Assembly: GCA_945898215.1 (NCBI GenBank)
Contig: CAMDHY010000032.1
Location: 1-38,740, forward strand
From: Pseudoxanthobacter soli DSM 19599
GTDB lineage: Bacteria; Pseudomonadota; Alphaproteobacteria; Rhizobiales; Segnochrobactraceae
DNA length: 38,740 nt
Direction of reading: 5' to 3'
In this document: in pieces, positions 16,421 through 24,664 of the stretch
Layout: every line of letters starts with the position of its first letter
Position numbering within the stretch: the first letter of the stretch is position 1
Program-made: the position numbers and the translations under genes
The notes under the pieces: generated by a model
The model's input: the letters and a program-made list of their open reading frames with translations, nothing else
The model's database searches: none
What the model was told of the DNA's origin: nothing

Positions 16421-16585
16421 AGATATTAAAAAGTCGGGACGCACAGACCGGACGAAGCGCCTCCCGAGGCTCCGCTCCGGCCCGCTCCCGACCCCCGCTC
16501 GCCGATCCCGCTTCGACCCGCTCCGCCTCGGCTGAGCGGGGCCGACCCGGTGCGCCGCGAGCCCTTTGACAAAAGGACGTTTCAG

Positions 16586-18205
16586 ATGACGACCCCCTTC
16601 ACTTCCCCCGCGGACGAAGATGTCCGCAGGCGCGCCGCCGACGATCCGGCGCGACGGACGGCCCACCCGAAGGCCCGGTACGACTTCATCGTCTGCGGCG
16701 CCGGCGCGGCCGGGTCCGTCGTCGCCGCGCGGCTGTCGGAGAATCCCGCCGTCGAGGTGCTGCTGATCGAGGCGGGCGGCAGCGACGAGGCCGAGACGGT
16801 GCTCGATCCGGCGCAGTGGCCGGCCAATCTCGGCACGGCCCGCGACTGGGGCTTCCAGGCCGAGCCGAACCCGCATCTGAACGGCCGCGCGCTGTCGATG
16901 TCGATGGGCAAGGGCCTCGGCGGCGGCTCCAGCATCAACGTCATGGTGTGGGCGCGCGGCCACCGCCGCGACTGGGACTTCTATGCGTCCGAGGCCGGCG
17001 ACGCGGCCTGGGGCTACGACGCGGTCCTCGACCTCTATCGCCGCATGGAGAACTGGCAGGGGGCGCCCGACCCGCATTTTCGTGGCACCAACGGACCGGT
17101 CTGGGTGCAGCCCGCGGCCGATCCGAGCCCGGTCGCGCACGCGATGCTCGACGCCGCACGCGAACTCGGCATCCCGACCTTCGAGCATCCGAAGGGCCGC
17201 ATGATGGAGGGACCCGGCGGCGCCGCCATCACCGACACGCTGGTACGCGACGGCCGCCGCCACTCGCTCTACCGCGCCTATGTCCGGCCTGTCCTCGAGC
17301 GGCCGAACCTGACGGTGCTGACCGACACGCTGGTCCGCCGCGTCGTCTTCGAGGGTCACCGGGCGACCGGTGTCGAAGTCGTCCGCAATGGTGAGGTGCT
17401 GACGATCGGCGCGCGCTCCGAGGTCGTGCTCTCGATGGGCGCGATGCAGACGCCGAAGGTGTTGATGCACTCCGGGATCGGCGACGAGGCCGAACTCGGC
17501 CGCGTCGGCATCAAGGTGCTGCACCACCTGCCCGGCGTCGGGCGGAACCTCCAGGATCACGTCTCGTTCGGCTGCATCTGGGAATACGCGGGGCCGCTTG
17601 CGCCCCGCAACTCCGGCAGCGAGGCGACGCTCTACTGGAAGAGCCGTCCGGATCTCGAGGCGCCCGACCTGTTGTTCTGCCAGGTCGAGTTCCCCGTCCC
17701 GAGCGACCGGACGGCGGCGCGCGGCGTGCCGGCGCACGGCTGGACGATGTTCGCCGGCCTCGCCCAGCCCGCGAGCCGCGGCCGCCTGCGCCTCACCGGC
17801 GCCGACCCGCTGGCACCGCTCGCGATCGACGCCAACATGATGTCGAAGCCCGCCGACATGCGCGCCGCCATCGCCTGCGTCGAGCTCTGCCGCGAGCTCG
17901 GCAACGCCCGGGCCTTCCGGCCGTTCGTCCGTGGCGAGGCGATGCCGGGCGACCTCAAGGGTGCGACGCTCGAGTGGTTCATCCGCGACGCCGCGGTGAC
18001 CTACTGGCACCAGTGCGGCACCGCCAGGATGGGACGGGATGCGATGTCGGTCGTCGACGGCGCGCTCCGCGTCTACGGCATCGAGGGCCTGCGGGTCGCC
18101 GACGGTTCGATCCTGCCGCGGGTCGCCACCGGCAATACCCAGGCGCCGTGCGCCGTCATCGGCGAGCGGGCGGCGGCGATGCTGCGGAGCGCCCACGGCC
18201 TTTGA
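16586..18205 (+). CDS. GMC-family FAD oxidoreductase (choline/alcohol dehydrogenase-like)
   Basis: This 539-residue flavoenzyme oxidises an alcohol with FAD. The Rossmann motif CGAGAAGSVVAARL is at about 37-50. GMC signature 1 lies around GKGLGGGSSINVMVWARGH (about 109-127), and the substrate-binding signature around GAMQTPKVLMHSGIG. The catalytic pair is His in YWHQCGTARMG (about 473-483) and Asn in GNTQAPC (about 516-522). Relatives include BetA-type choline dehydrogenases and aliphatic or polyethylene-glycol alcohol dehydrogenases; the substrate is not clear. The ATG at 16586 is chosen because AGGA sits 8 nt upstream; an earlier in-frame GTG lacks this. An N-terminal extension of about 30 polar residues precedes the FAD domain. 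It is divergent from the OhrR-like gene and may be under its control. Confidence 0.92.
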   Translation: MTTPFTSPADEDVRRRAADDPARRTAHPKARYDFIVCGAGAAGSVVAARLSENPAVEVLLIEAGGSDEAETVLDPAQWPANLGTARDWGFQAEPNPHLNGRALSMSMGKGLGGGSSINVMVWARGHRRDWDFYASEAGDAAWGYDAVLDLYRRMENWQGAPDPHFRGTNGPVWVQPAADPSPVAHAMLDAARELGIPTFEHPKGRMMEGPGGAAITDTLVRDGRRHSLYRAYVRPVLERPNLTVLTDTLVRRVVFEGHRATGVEVVRNGEVLTIGARSEVVLSMGAMQTPKVLMHSGIGDEAELGRVGIKVLHHLPGVGRNLQDHVSFGCIWEYAGPLAPRNSGSEATLYWKSRPDLEAPDLLFCQVEFPVPSDRTAARGVPAHGWTMFAGLAQPASRGRLRLTGADPLAPLAIDANMMSKPADMRAAIACVELCRELGNARAFRPFVRGEAMPGDLKGATLEWFIRDAAVTYWHQCGTARMGRDAMSVVDGALRVYGIEGLRVADGSILPRVATGNTQAPCAVIGERAAAMLRSAHGL

Positions 18206-18255
18206 CGGGGCCGGCGAAAGCGCGCCGACGCCGCGGGCGGGGGCGCGCCACCCGC

Positions 18256-18271
18256 CGGGGGCACTCCCCCG
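18256..18271. terminator. Hairpin between convergent GMC and LysR genes
   Basis: CGGGGG-cact-CCCCCG is a perfect 6-bp stem with a 4-nt loop in the 106-bp gap between two convergent stops. It has no T-run. Position suggests bidirectional termination. Confidence 0.4.
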
Positions 18272-18311
18272 CGGGACCCACCGGCCAGATCGACCGCGGC
18301 CACCTCGGCCG

Positions 18312-19217
18312 TCAGGGCTTCGCCGCCCTGCCGAGTTCGCGGGCGAGGCCGACGAAGGCCTTGAGGGCGGCCGAGGGGTTGCGCCGGCCGGGATAGTAGA
18401 GGCAGAGGTCGCCGAAGGGCGGCGTCCAGTCGTCGAGGAGGCGGACGAGCCGCCCTTCGGCGACGTCGTCCCGGACGTTCTGCTCGAGGAAGAGCCCGAT
18501 CCCGAGGCCCTCGAGGACGACGGCACGGGCGAGGCTCGCCTCGTCGAGGGTGATCGGCCCCTCGACGTCGATCTGCACGGTCTCCCCCTGTTTCTCGAAG
18601 GGCCAGCGGAACAGCGCCCCGTTCGGCAGGCGGACGCGAACGCACGGATGCCGCAGGAGATCGGCCGGGGTGCGCGGTGTCCCGTGCGCGCGCAGATAGC
18701 CGGGCGCGGCGACGGCGGCGTAGCGCTGCGGCATGCCGAGCGGGACGGCGATCATGTCGGCGGGCACGAGGTCCGCCCGGCGCACGCCGAGATCGAAACC
18801 GTCCGCGACGATGTCGACCAGGCGGCCCTCGGTGACGAGATCGACGTGCACAGCCGTATGGAGACGCAGGAAGGCGACGACGAGCGGCGAGACGATCTCG
18901 CGCGCGCCGGCGGCAAACGCGTTGATGCGCAGCGTCCCCGACGGCGTCGCCTGGTGGGAGCGGACGGCGTCCATGGCGCCGTGGATGTCCCGAAGCGCCG
19001 GCGCCACCTGCTCGACGAAGGCGCGACCGGCGTCGGTCAGGGCGACGCTGCGGGTCGTGCGGTTGAAGAGGCGAACGCCGAGCTTGCCTTCGAGCTTCGC
19101 CACGGCGTTGCTCAGCGCCGTCGTCGACAGGTCGAGCGCCAGCGCCGCGGCGCGGAACGAGCCCGTGCGGGCGATCGTCACGACCGCATCGAGCTCGCCG
19201 AGGCCGGGTCGGTACAT
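18312..19217 (-). CDS. LysR-family transcriptional regulator
   Basis: This 301-residue protein has the standard LysR plan. The winged HTH is within residues 1-65 ([20 protein letters not shown], then [25 protein letters not shown] with the recognition helix). The effector-binding domain runs from about 92 to 295. Length and domain order are normal, in the group of LysR proteins that often control an adjacent oxidoreductase. It is transcribed away from the SnoaL-like/SDR pair across 110 bp. A palindrome 13 bp before its start is a candidate autoregulatory site. The inducer cannot be inferred. Confidence 0.93.
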   Translation of the reverse strand: MYRPGLGELDAVVTIARTGSFRAAALALDLSTTALSNAVAKLEGKLGVRLFNRTTRSVALTDAGRAFVEQVAPALRDIHGAMDAVRSHQATPSGTLRINAFAAGAREIVSPLVVAFLRLHTAVHVDLVTEGRLVDIVADGFDLGVRRADLVPADMIAVPLGMPQRYAAVAAPGYLRAHGTPRTPADLLRHPCVRVRLPNGALFRWPFEKQGETVQIDVEGPITLDEASLARAVVLEGLGIGLFLEQNVRDDVAEGRLVRLLDDWTPPFGDLCLYYPGRRNPSAALKAFVGLARELGRAAKP

Positions 19218-19230
19218 CGGAGATCATCCC

Positions 19231-19242
19231 ATTTCTCGAAAT
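19231..19242. promoter_or_regulatory. Palindrome ATTTC-N2-GAAAT in LysR divergent promoter
   Basis: A short AT-rich inverted repeat with a T-N11-A spacing possible across it lies 13 bp upstream of the LysR ATG and 85 bp upstream of the SnoaL-like gene. This is the usual place for a LysR recognition site. Two CATCCC hexamers lie on either side. Confidence 0.4.
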
Positions 19243-19327
19243 AATACATCCCGCTTTGTCGCGCTTATCGTGATGGATGTCGAAGGCTAAATCGGGAGGG
19301 AGAGACACCCGAGCCGGGAGAACCACC

Positions 19328-19651
19328 ATGATGTTGCCTGCCCCCCTTCGAGCCTACTTCGACGCCGACCAGGCCGGCGCCGACACCGCCCCCCTCGGCG
19401 CCTTCGCGCCGCAGGCCACGGTCCGGGACGAGGGCAAGACCCACGTCGGCCATGACGCCATCGCGGCGTGGTGGCGGGCCGCCAAGGCCCAGTACGGGCA
19501 CACGGCCGAGCCGCTCGAAGCCACCGAGGACGGCCGCCGCACCCGCGTCCGCGCCCGCGTCACCGGCGACTTTCCCGGCAGCCCGGCCGACCTCACCTTC
19601 GCCTTCCGGGTCGAGGGCGGCCTGATCACCGCTCTGGAGATCGGCGCATGA
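19328..19651 (+). CDS. SnoaL-like / nuclear transport factor 2 family protein
   Basis: This small 107-residue alpha+beta barrel protein has the fold seen in ketosteroid isomerase and SnoaL cyclases. The pattern is a helix ending in [10 protein letters not shown], a beta-hairpin with [20 protein letters not shown], and the closing strands [10 protein letters not shown] and [18 protein letters not shown]. Many such proteins are of unknown function and accompany SDR enzymes. The start at 19328 (ATGATG) is chosen for GGGAG about 9 nt upstream; an earlier ATG at 19277 would add a basic, non-family leader. Its stop overlaps the SDR start (ATGA), so the two are translationally coupled and probably act together. 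Confidence 0.82.
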   Translation: MMLPAPLRAYFDADQAGADTAPLGAFAPQATVRDEGKTHVGHDAIAAWWRAAKAQYGHTAEPLEATEDGRRTRVRARVTGDFPGSPADLTFAFRVEGGLITALEIGA

Positions 19652-20403
19652 GCGACTTCCTGAAGCTCGAGGAGCGGACCGCGCTCGTCACCTCCGGCAC
19701 CCGCGGCGCCGGCGCTGCGACTGTGGCGCTCCTGCGCGATCTCGGGGCGCGCGTGCTGACCTCGGCCCGGTCGCGGCCGGCCGACATGGTCGACGACCTC
19801 TTCGTCGAAGCCGACCTCACCACCGCCGCCGTGCGCGACCGGCTCGGCGACCTCGACATCCTCGTCCACGTGCTGGGTGGCTCGTCGGCCCCGGCGGGCG
19901 GCTTCGCCGCGCTCGGTGACGCCGACTGGGCGCGGGAGCTCGACCTCAACCTGATGCCCGCCGTCCGGCTCGACCGGGCGCTGGTGCCCGCCATGGCGGC
20001 GCGGGGACGCGGCGTCGTCGTCCACGTCACCTCGATCCAGGCGGCTTTGCCGCTGCCGGAGGCGACGACGGCCTATGCGGCCGCGAAGGCGGCGCTCTCC
20101 ACCTACAGCAAGAGCCTGTCGAAGGAGGTCTCGCCGAAGGGGGTGCGGGTGGTGCGCGTCTCGCCGGGCTGGATCGCCACCGAGGCGGCCGAGCATCTGG
20201 TGGAAAGGGTCGCGGCCGACGCCGGCGTCGACCGCGACGCCGGGCGGGAGATCATCATGCGCTCGCTCGGCGGCATCCCGCTCGGCCGGCCGTCCACGCC
20301 CGCCGAGGTCGCGAACCTGATCGCCTTCCTCGCCTCCGACCGCGCCGCAAGCATCACCGGCGCGGAGTTCGTCATCGACGGCGGCACGATCCCGACGGCG
20401 TGA
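19648..20403 (+). CDS. Short-chain dehydrogenase/reductase
   Basis: This 251-residue classical-SDR-like oxidoreductase uses NAD(P)H. The cofactor loop is [10 protein letters not shown] at about 15-24 instead of the usual TGxxxGx[13 protein letters not shown] replaces the NNAG motif, the catalytic Ser is in VVHVTSIQ, and the YxxxK pair is YAAAKAAL. The C-terminal [11 protein letters not shown] is normal for the family. The altered NNAG and TG motifs place it in an atypical SDR subgroup also annotated as putative ketoacyl reductases. It overlaps the SnoaL-like gene upstream and is presumably under the divergent LysR. The substrate is unknown. Confidence 0.9.
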   Translation: MSDFLKLEERTALVTSGTRGAGAATVALLRDLGARVLTSARSRPADMVDDLFVEADLTTAAVRDRLGDLDILVHVLGGSSAPAGGFAALGDADWARELDLNLMPAVRLDRALVPAMAARGRGVVVHVTSIQAALPLPEATTAYAAAKAALSTYSKSLSKEVSPKGVRVVRVSPGWIATEAAEHLVERVAADAGVDRDAGREIIMRSLGGIPLGRPSTPAEVANLIAFLASDRAASITGAEFVIDGGTIPTA

Positions 20404-20408
20404 GCGGC

Positions 20409-20432
20409 TCGGGTTCGTCTGCTTCGACCCGA
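20409..20432. terminator. Weak hairpin between convergent SDR and MocR genes
   Basis: TCGGGT-N12-ACCCGA is a 6-bp inverted repeat within the 45-bp gap between two convergent stops. The loop is large and no T-run follows. Support is weak. Confidence 0.2.
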
Positions 20433-20448
20433 CGTCGGCACGGCTCGG

Positions 20449-21852
20449 CTAGCCCCGCTCCGCACGAGCCCTGGCGAGAGCCTGCCGGACGACCGCGTCG
20501 ACACGCCCGTCCTGCATCTGGGCGACGTTGAAGCGCATGAAGTCGGGCGCGCTCTGGCCGACGCTGAAGACGTTGCCGGGCGCGAGGATGACGTCCTCCC
20601 GCAGCGCGTCCCGGGCGATCGCCGCGGCATCAGTGCCGTCCGGCAGCCGGCCCCACAGGTAGAAGCCGCCGCGGGGCGTCACGAAGACCGCCACTCCGAG
20701 GTCGGCCAGGCGCCGGGCCGCCTCGCGCCGCGCGGCCGAGAGGCGCCGGCGCAGCGCCTCCATGTGCCGGCGGTAGGCGCTGTCCATCAGGCTGTCGTGG
20801 ATCAGCCGGACCGCCACCGGGCTGGCGCCGCCGAAGTTCGTGGCGACCTGCAGGTCGACCATCGCCTCGATCCAGTCGGGCCGCGCGGCGACATAGCCGC
20901 AGCGGACGGAGGCCGACAGCGTCTTCGAGAAGCTGCCGATGCGGATGACGTTGACGAGACCGTCGAGGGCGGCGAGCCGCGGCGACGGCTCCGGCTCGAA
21001 CTCCGAGAAGATCTCGTCCTCGACGATGACCAGCCCGCGGGCGGAGGCCGCGGTGAGCAGGCGGTGCGCCGTCTGGGCGCCGAGCGTCGCGCCGGTCGGG
21101 TTGTGGATGGCGGCGTTGGTGACGTAGAGGCGCGGCTGTTCCGCGGCGAGGATCTCGGCGAAGCGCGCCGGATCGGGGCCCGTCGCCGTGTAGGGCACGC
21201 CGACGATCCGCACGCGGTGGGCCTGCAGCAGCGCCTGGAAGTTGAAGTAGCAGGGGTCGTCCACCAGCACGGTGTCGCCGGGCTTCAGCAGGAACCGGCA
21301 GACGAGGTCGATCGCCTGCGACCCCGACGGCGTGAGCAGGATCTGCTCGGGATCGATCTCGAGGCCGCCCGCCGCGCCGCGCCGCGCGAGCCATTGCCGC
21401 ATCGGCAGCGCGCCGCGGGCGTTGCCGTAGTCCGCGAGGAGGGCGTCCTCGACGCGCGCGAGCTTGCGGATGGAGCGCCGCAGGATCGCGTTCGGCATCC
21501 AGTCGGCGGGGAGCCAGCCACAGCCGGGCTTCAGCGCCGCCGGAGCCGCATCGAGGGACTGCCGGGACACCCAGAGCGGGTCGACCGCCCGGTCCGCCCG
21601 CACCGGCAGCGCGTTCACCGCCGGCGTGACGGCGCCGGCCGAGACGTAGAAGCCGGAGCTGGGGCGCGACAGCACGGCGCCCTCCGCCACCAGCCGATCA
21701 TAGGCCTCGACGACGGTGGACGGCGACACCGCAAGCGTCGCGGCGAGGCTGCGGATCGAGGGCAGCCTGTCGCCGCGGCCGAGCGCGCGGCTCGCGATCC
21801 GGCCGCGGATCGCCTCCATCACGTCACCCGTCCGCCCCGCCGCCCGCGCCAT
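20449..21852 (-). CDS. MocR/GntR-family regulator with aminotransferase-like domain
   Basis: This 467-residue fusion joins a GntR winged HTH (about 1-70: LGRGDRLPSIRSLAATLAVS, then TVVEAYDRLVAEGAV) to a class I aminotransferase fold (about 100-460). The PLP lysine is Lys310 in SFSKTLSASVRCGY, and the conserved NPTG and DEIF elements are present. MocR proteins use PLP, often with an amino acid, to control a neighbouring gene. Here the divergent target is a DMT-family exporter 124 bp away, a pairing common in proteobacteria. The ligand might be an amino acid or amine exported by that protein; this is inference. Confidence 0.93.
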   Translation of the reverse strand: MARAAGRTGDVMEAIRGRIASRALGRGDRLPSIRSLAATLAVSPSTVVEAYDRLVAEGAVLSRPSSGFYVSAGAVTPAVNALPVRADRAVDPLWVSRQSLDAAPAALKPGCGWLPADWMPNAILRRSIRKLARVEDALLADYGNARGALPMRQWLARRGAAGGLEIDPEQILLTPSGSQAIDLVCRFLLKPGDTVLVDDPCYFNFQALLQAHRVRIVGVPYTATGPDPARFAEILAAEQPRLYVTNAAIHNPTGATLGAQTAHRLLTAASARGLVIVEDEIFSEFEPEPSPRLAALDGLVNVIRIGSFSKTLSASVRCGYVAARPDWIEAMVDLQVATNFGGASPVAVRLIHDSLMDSAYRRHMEALRRRLSAARREAARRLADLGVAVFVTPRGGFYLWGRLPDGTDAAAIARDALREDVILAPGNVFSVGQSAPDFMRFNVAQMQDGRVDAVVRQALARARAERG

Positions 21853-21863
21853 GGCACCCTTCT

Positions 21864-21916
21864 CCGACTGTATGGATCAGGCTAGCACACAGTTCCGTGC
21901 TGATCGTACCGACTGT
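21864..21916. promoter_or_regulatory. CCGACTGT direct repeats: candidate MocR site
   Basis: Two identical CCGACTGT octamers (21864-21871 and 21909-21916) lie 45 bp apart between the divergent MocR and exporter genes. Between them is an inverted repeat AGCAC-N8-GTGCT inside a longer imperfect symmetry (GATCA...TGATC). MocR proteins characteristically bind paired direct repeats, so the layout fits. Confidence 0.4.
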
Positions 21917-21976
21917 TGCTGGAGCGCGACCGGCCGGCCGCCTATCCCTCACGCTCCTCCACCAATGGGCGAGCGC

Positions 21977-22837
21977 ATGGAACGGACATCGAAGGGATGG
22001 GGAAGCGGCCTGATGGGGGTGCTGATCTTCAGCGGCTCGCTGCCGGCGACCCGGGTCGCACTCGCCGGTTTCGATCCGACCTTCCTCACCGGCGTCCGCG
22101 CGGTGATCGCCGCCCTGCTCGCGGCCGCCCTGCTGGCCCTCCTCCGGCAGGCGCGGCCCCTCCGCTCCGACCTCGGCGCGCTCGCGGTGGTGGCGCTCGG
22201 CGTCGTCGTCGGCTTCCCGCTGCTGACGGCGCTGGCGCTCCGGCACATGACGGCGGCCCACGCGATCGTCTTTGTCGGCCTGCTGCCGCTCGCGACCGCG
22301 ATCTTCGGCGTGCTGCGCGGCGGCGAACGCCCGCGGCCCGGCTTCTGGATCTTCTCGATTGCCGGCAGCGTCACCGTCGCCGGTTTCGCGCTCTCGCGCG
22401 GCGGCTCGGGCTCGCCGGTCGGCGACCTCCTGATGGTGGCGGCGATCGCCGCCTGCGGCCTCGGCTACGCGGAGGGCGCCGTGCTGTCGCGGCGTCTCGG
22501 CGGCTGGCAGGTGATCTCGTGGGCGCTGGTGCTGGCGCTGCCGGCGATGGCGGTCGTGGCGCTGGCGACGTGGCCCGGGAGCGTCGGCGACGTCGGCGCG
22601 CCGGCCTGGCTTGGCCTCGCCTACGTCTCCGTCTTCAGCATGCTGGTGGGCTTCGTCTTCTGGTACCGCGGCCTGGCGCTCGGCGGGATCGCCAAGGTCG
22701 GCCAGCTGCAGCTTCTGCAGCCCTTCTTCGGGCTGGCGCTGGCGGGGCTGCTGCTCGGCGAGCCGGTGGCGCTGAAGATGGTCGCGGTCACCGCCGTGGT
22801 CGTCCTGTGCGTCGGCGGGGCCAAGCGGTTCGGCTGA
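21977..22837 (+). CDS. DMT-superfamily (EamA-type) exporter
   Basis: This 286-residue membrane protein has two EamA halves of about five helices each. The first half shows FSGSLPATRVALAGFDPTF and the second half AYVSVFSMLVGFVFWYRGLA with LQPFFGLALAGLLLGEP, the usual end of the repeat. Related proteins export amino acids or other metabolites. The ATG at 21977 follows GGGCGAG; an ATG at 21965 is also in frame. It is divergent from and probably controlled by the MocR regulator. Confidence 0.9.
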   Translation: MERTSKGWGSGLMGVLIFSGSLPATRVALAGFDPTFLTGVRAVIAALLAAALLALLRQARPLRSDLGALAVVALGVVVGFPLLTALALRHMTAAHAIVFVGLLPLATAIFGVLRGGERPRPGFWIFSIAGSVTVAGFALSRGGSGSPVGDLLMVAAIAACGLGYAEGAVLSRRLGGWQVISWALVLALPAMAVVALATWPGSVGDVGAPAWLGLAYVSVFSMLVGFVFWYRGLALGGIAKVGQLQLLQPFFGLALAGLLLGEPVALKMVAVTAVVVLCVGGAKRFG

Positions 22838-22930
22838 CGGCCCGGCGATCGACCGCCGACTGACGCCACCGTCGGGCGGAGGTCGCTCGCCCCGGGGGGC
22901 CAGCGTCGTGGTCGCGCGGTGTCCGACCAG

Positions 22931-22947
22931 ATTCTCACAATGGGAAA
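22931..22947. promoter_or_regulatory. Shared operator-like site, copy 1 (M24 gene upstream region)
   Basis: ATTCTCACAATGGGAAA matches the ATTCTCA-N3-TGAGAAT palindrome of the operon promoter at 38426-38442 in 12 of 14 half-site bases, including a perfect left half. It lies 451 bp upstream of the TTG at 23399 in an unusually AT-rich patch. Confidence 0.5.
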
Positions 22948-23382
22948 AATACGGGCCGAGCCCCCCGGCTTTCTCTGGCAGGCTCGTCGTCTGACATTCG
23001 CGCGGGGGAGCGGCGCGGCAAGAGCCGAAAAGGTCGTGGCAACGTCAAATGCCGGCATCCGATGTCAGCCCTCACAATGGCCACGGCGACAGTGGATCCG
23101 CAATGGGCGGTTATAGAGCGTCGGCACCTTGCAAGGCGCGCCGGAACTCTCTTCTGGCGAAATCTCGACGCACGAGCGCGCCGCCTGCCGGTCAGCGAGG
23201 CGCCGCCGCACGTGTGCATGATCACCGGCAAGCCGGCGACGAGCGTTTCTACTCCCGCCCGACGGACGCTGCACGCAGGCCTGTGCCGTCTGAAGTCGGA
23301 TCCCGAAACCCGGGTCTGGCAGCGCGAATTGTCCCGACGCGGAGCGGCATCGAAGGCGCGCTTCGGGCTGGCTGAAGCAAAA

Positions 23383-23390
23383 GGGGAGGA
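23383..23390 (+). promoter_or_regulatory. Strong ribosome binding site fixing a TTG start
   Basis: GGGGAGGA lies exactly 8 nt before TTG at 23399. No ATG or GTG is better placed, so the rare TTG start is well supported. Confidence 0.8.
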
Positions 23391-23398
23391 ATAAATCC

Positions 23399-24652
23399 TT
23401 GAAATACAATAGCCCCTATTCAACCGCCTCGTATGGCGCCCAGGCCAAGGACTGGGAACAGGGCATCGACTACAGCCGCTTGTCCAAGGAGCGTCTCAGG
23501 CGGGCGCAGGCGGCGATCCGGTATGCCGGTCTCGGCGGCGTGCTGTGCTTCAACTTCGACAACATCCGCTACGTCACCGCGACCCACATCGGCGAATGGG
23601 CCCGCGACAAGTTCTTCCGCTACGCGCTCTGCCCGGCCGAGGGCTCGCCCTTTCTCTGGGATCCCGCGCCGCCCGCCAAGCGCATCTCGTCGCCCTGGAT
23701 CGCCGACAATGTCGCGGCGCCGATCACGACCATGCAGGGCGCCATCCCGCCGGGCATGAACGTCGCGCGCGACTTCGCGCGGCAGATCAAGAAGGCGCTC
23801 GTGCACTACGGCATCGACAAGGAGCCGCTCGGCATCGACATCATGGAACTCGGCATGATCCGCGCCCTGGAAGCCGAGGGAGTGGAGGTGGTCGACGGCC
23901 AGCAGGCGCTTCTCGACGCCCGCGAGATCAAGACCGGTGACGAGATCGAACTCTTGAAGATGGCGGCGGCCATGGTCGACGCCACCTATGTGGACATCGC
24001 CCGCGCCATCCGTCCCGGCACCAAGGAAAACGAGCTGGTGGCGATCGCCAACGACCGGCTGTTCCGGATGGGTTCGGAGCGCGTCGAATGCGTGAACTCG
24101 GTATCCGGCCGCCGCGGCCGGCCCCATTCCCACACCTTTTCGGACCGGATGATCCAGCCCGGCGACATGATCTTTCTCGACATCATGCATTCGTTCAACG
24201 GATACCGCACCTGCTACTACCGAACCTTCATCTGCGGCGAACCCAACAAGCATCAGGTCGACGCGTATGAGACCGCGTCCAAGTGGATCAGCGCCTCGAT
24301 CGACATGATCCGGCCCGGCGTCACGCCCGACGAGGTGGCCGCGGTGTGGCCGGATGCGCACGAATTCGGCTATCGGGACGAGGAGGAGGCGTTTCTCCTG
24401 CAATACGGGCACGGCGTCGGGCTGTCGCTGTGGGAACGGCCGATCTTCTCGAAACGCTTCCGCGGCCAGAACACCTCGCTCAAGGAGGGCATGGTGTTCG
24501 CGCTCGAGACCTGGAAGGGCGCCGAGGACGGTTCCGGGGCCGCGCGGATCGAGGAGGAGGTGGTCGTCACCAAGGACGGGTGCGAGATCATCACCAACTT
24601 TCCATCCGACAGGCTGATCTCCTGCGGCCTGCCAGGCTGTGAAGTCTTCTGA
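23399..24652 (+). CDS. M24-family (pita-bread fold) hydrolase with altered metal site
   Basis: This 417-residue protein has a creatinase-like N-terminal domain (about 30-180, with GVLCFNFDNIRYVTATHIGE) and an M24 catalytic domain (about 190-410). Canonical M24 metallopeptidases bind two metals through Asp, Asp, His, Glu and Glu. Here Asp261 (FLDIMHSFNGYR), His338 (YGHGVGLSLWE), Glu370 (FALETWKG) and Glu385 (ARIEEEVVVT) are kept. The second Asp, expected at GYxSDxTRTF, is Cys272 in GYRTCYYRTF. It may therefore be a one-metal or non-metal hydrolase, as creatinase is, or use Cys as a ligand. It could act on an amide or C-N bond of the cluster's substrate. The TTG start is fixed by a strong ribosome binding site. 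A COG0523 GTPase follows 12 bp downstream. Confidence 0.85.
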   Translation: MKYNSPYSTASYGAQAKDWEQGIDYSRLSKERLRRAQAAIRYAGLGGVLCFNFDNIRYVTATHIGEWARDKFFRYALCPAEGSPFLWDPAPPAKRISSPWIADNVAAPITTMQGAIPPGMNVARDFARQIKKALVHYGIDKEPLGIDIMELGMIRALEAEGVEVVDGQQALLDAREIKTGDEIELLKMAAAMVDATYVDIARAIRPGTKENELVAIANDRLFRMGSERVECVNSVSGRRGRPHSHTFSDRMIQPGDMIFLDIMHSFNGYRTCYYRTFICGEPNKHQVDAYETASKWISASIDMIRPGVTPDEVAAVWPDAHEFGYRDEEEAFLLQYGHGVGLSLWERPIFSKRFRGQNTSLKEGMVFALETWKGAEDGSGAARIEEEVVVTKDGCEIITNFPSDRLISCGLPGCEVF

Positions 24653-24664
24653 TGCGACCGTCCC

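Larger units (their letters stand above)
22838..23398 (+). other. 561-bp gene-free region with long leader of the M24 gene
   Basis: No coding frame here looks real. The longest forward one (23062-23394, 110 codons) is Arg-rich, has no ribosome binding site and matches nothing I recognise, although its stop falls inside the ribosome binding site of the next gene. The region holds the operator-like site at 22931-22947, leaving about 450 bp to the next start. A small CCGGC-AA-GCCGG inverted repeat lies near 23230. No known riboswitch class was recognised. Confidence 0.45.

Noticed and set aside
23062-23394. 110-codon frame just before the M24 gene
   Set aside because: No ribosome binding site, no recognisable motif and Arg-rich like other chance frames. 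Its stop inside the next ribosome binding site is noted but is not enough.
22935-23423. 162-codon minus-strand frame in the long leader
   Set aside because: No family similarity, runs into the start of the M24 gene, and has chance-like composition.
23399-24652. Annotation as creatinase or ectoine hydrolase
   Set aside because: The fold agrees but neighbours of creatine degradation (creatininase, sarcosine oxidase) or ectoine degradation (doeB and others) are absent, and no substrate-specific residues could be confirmed.
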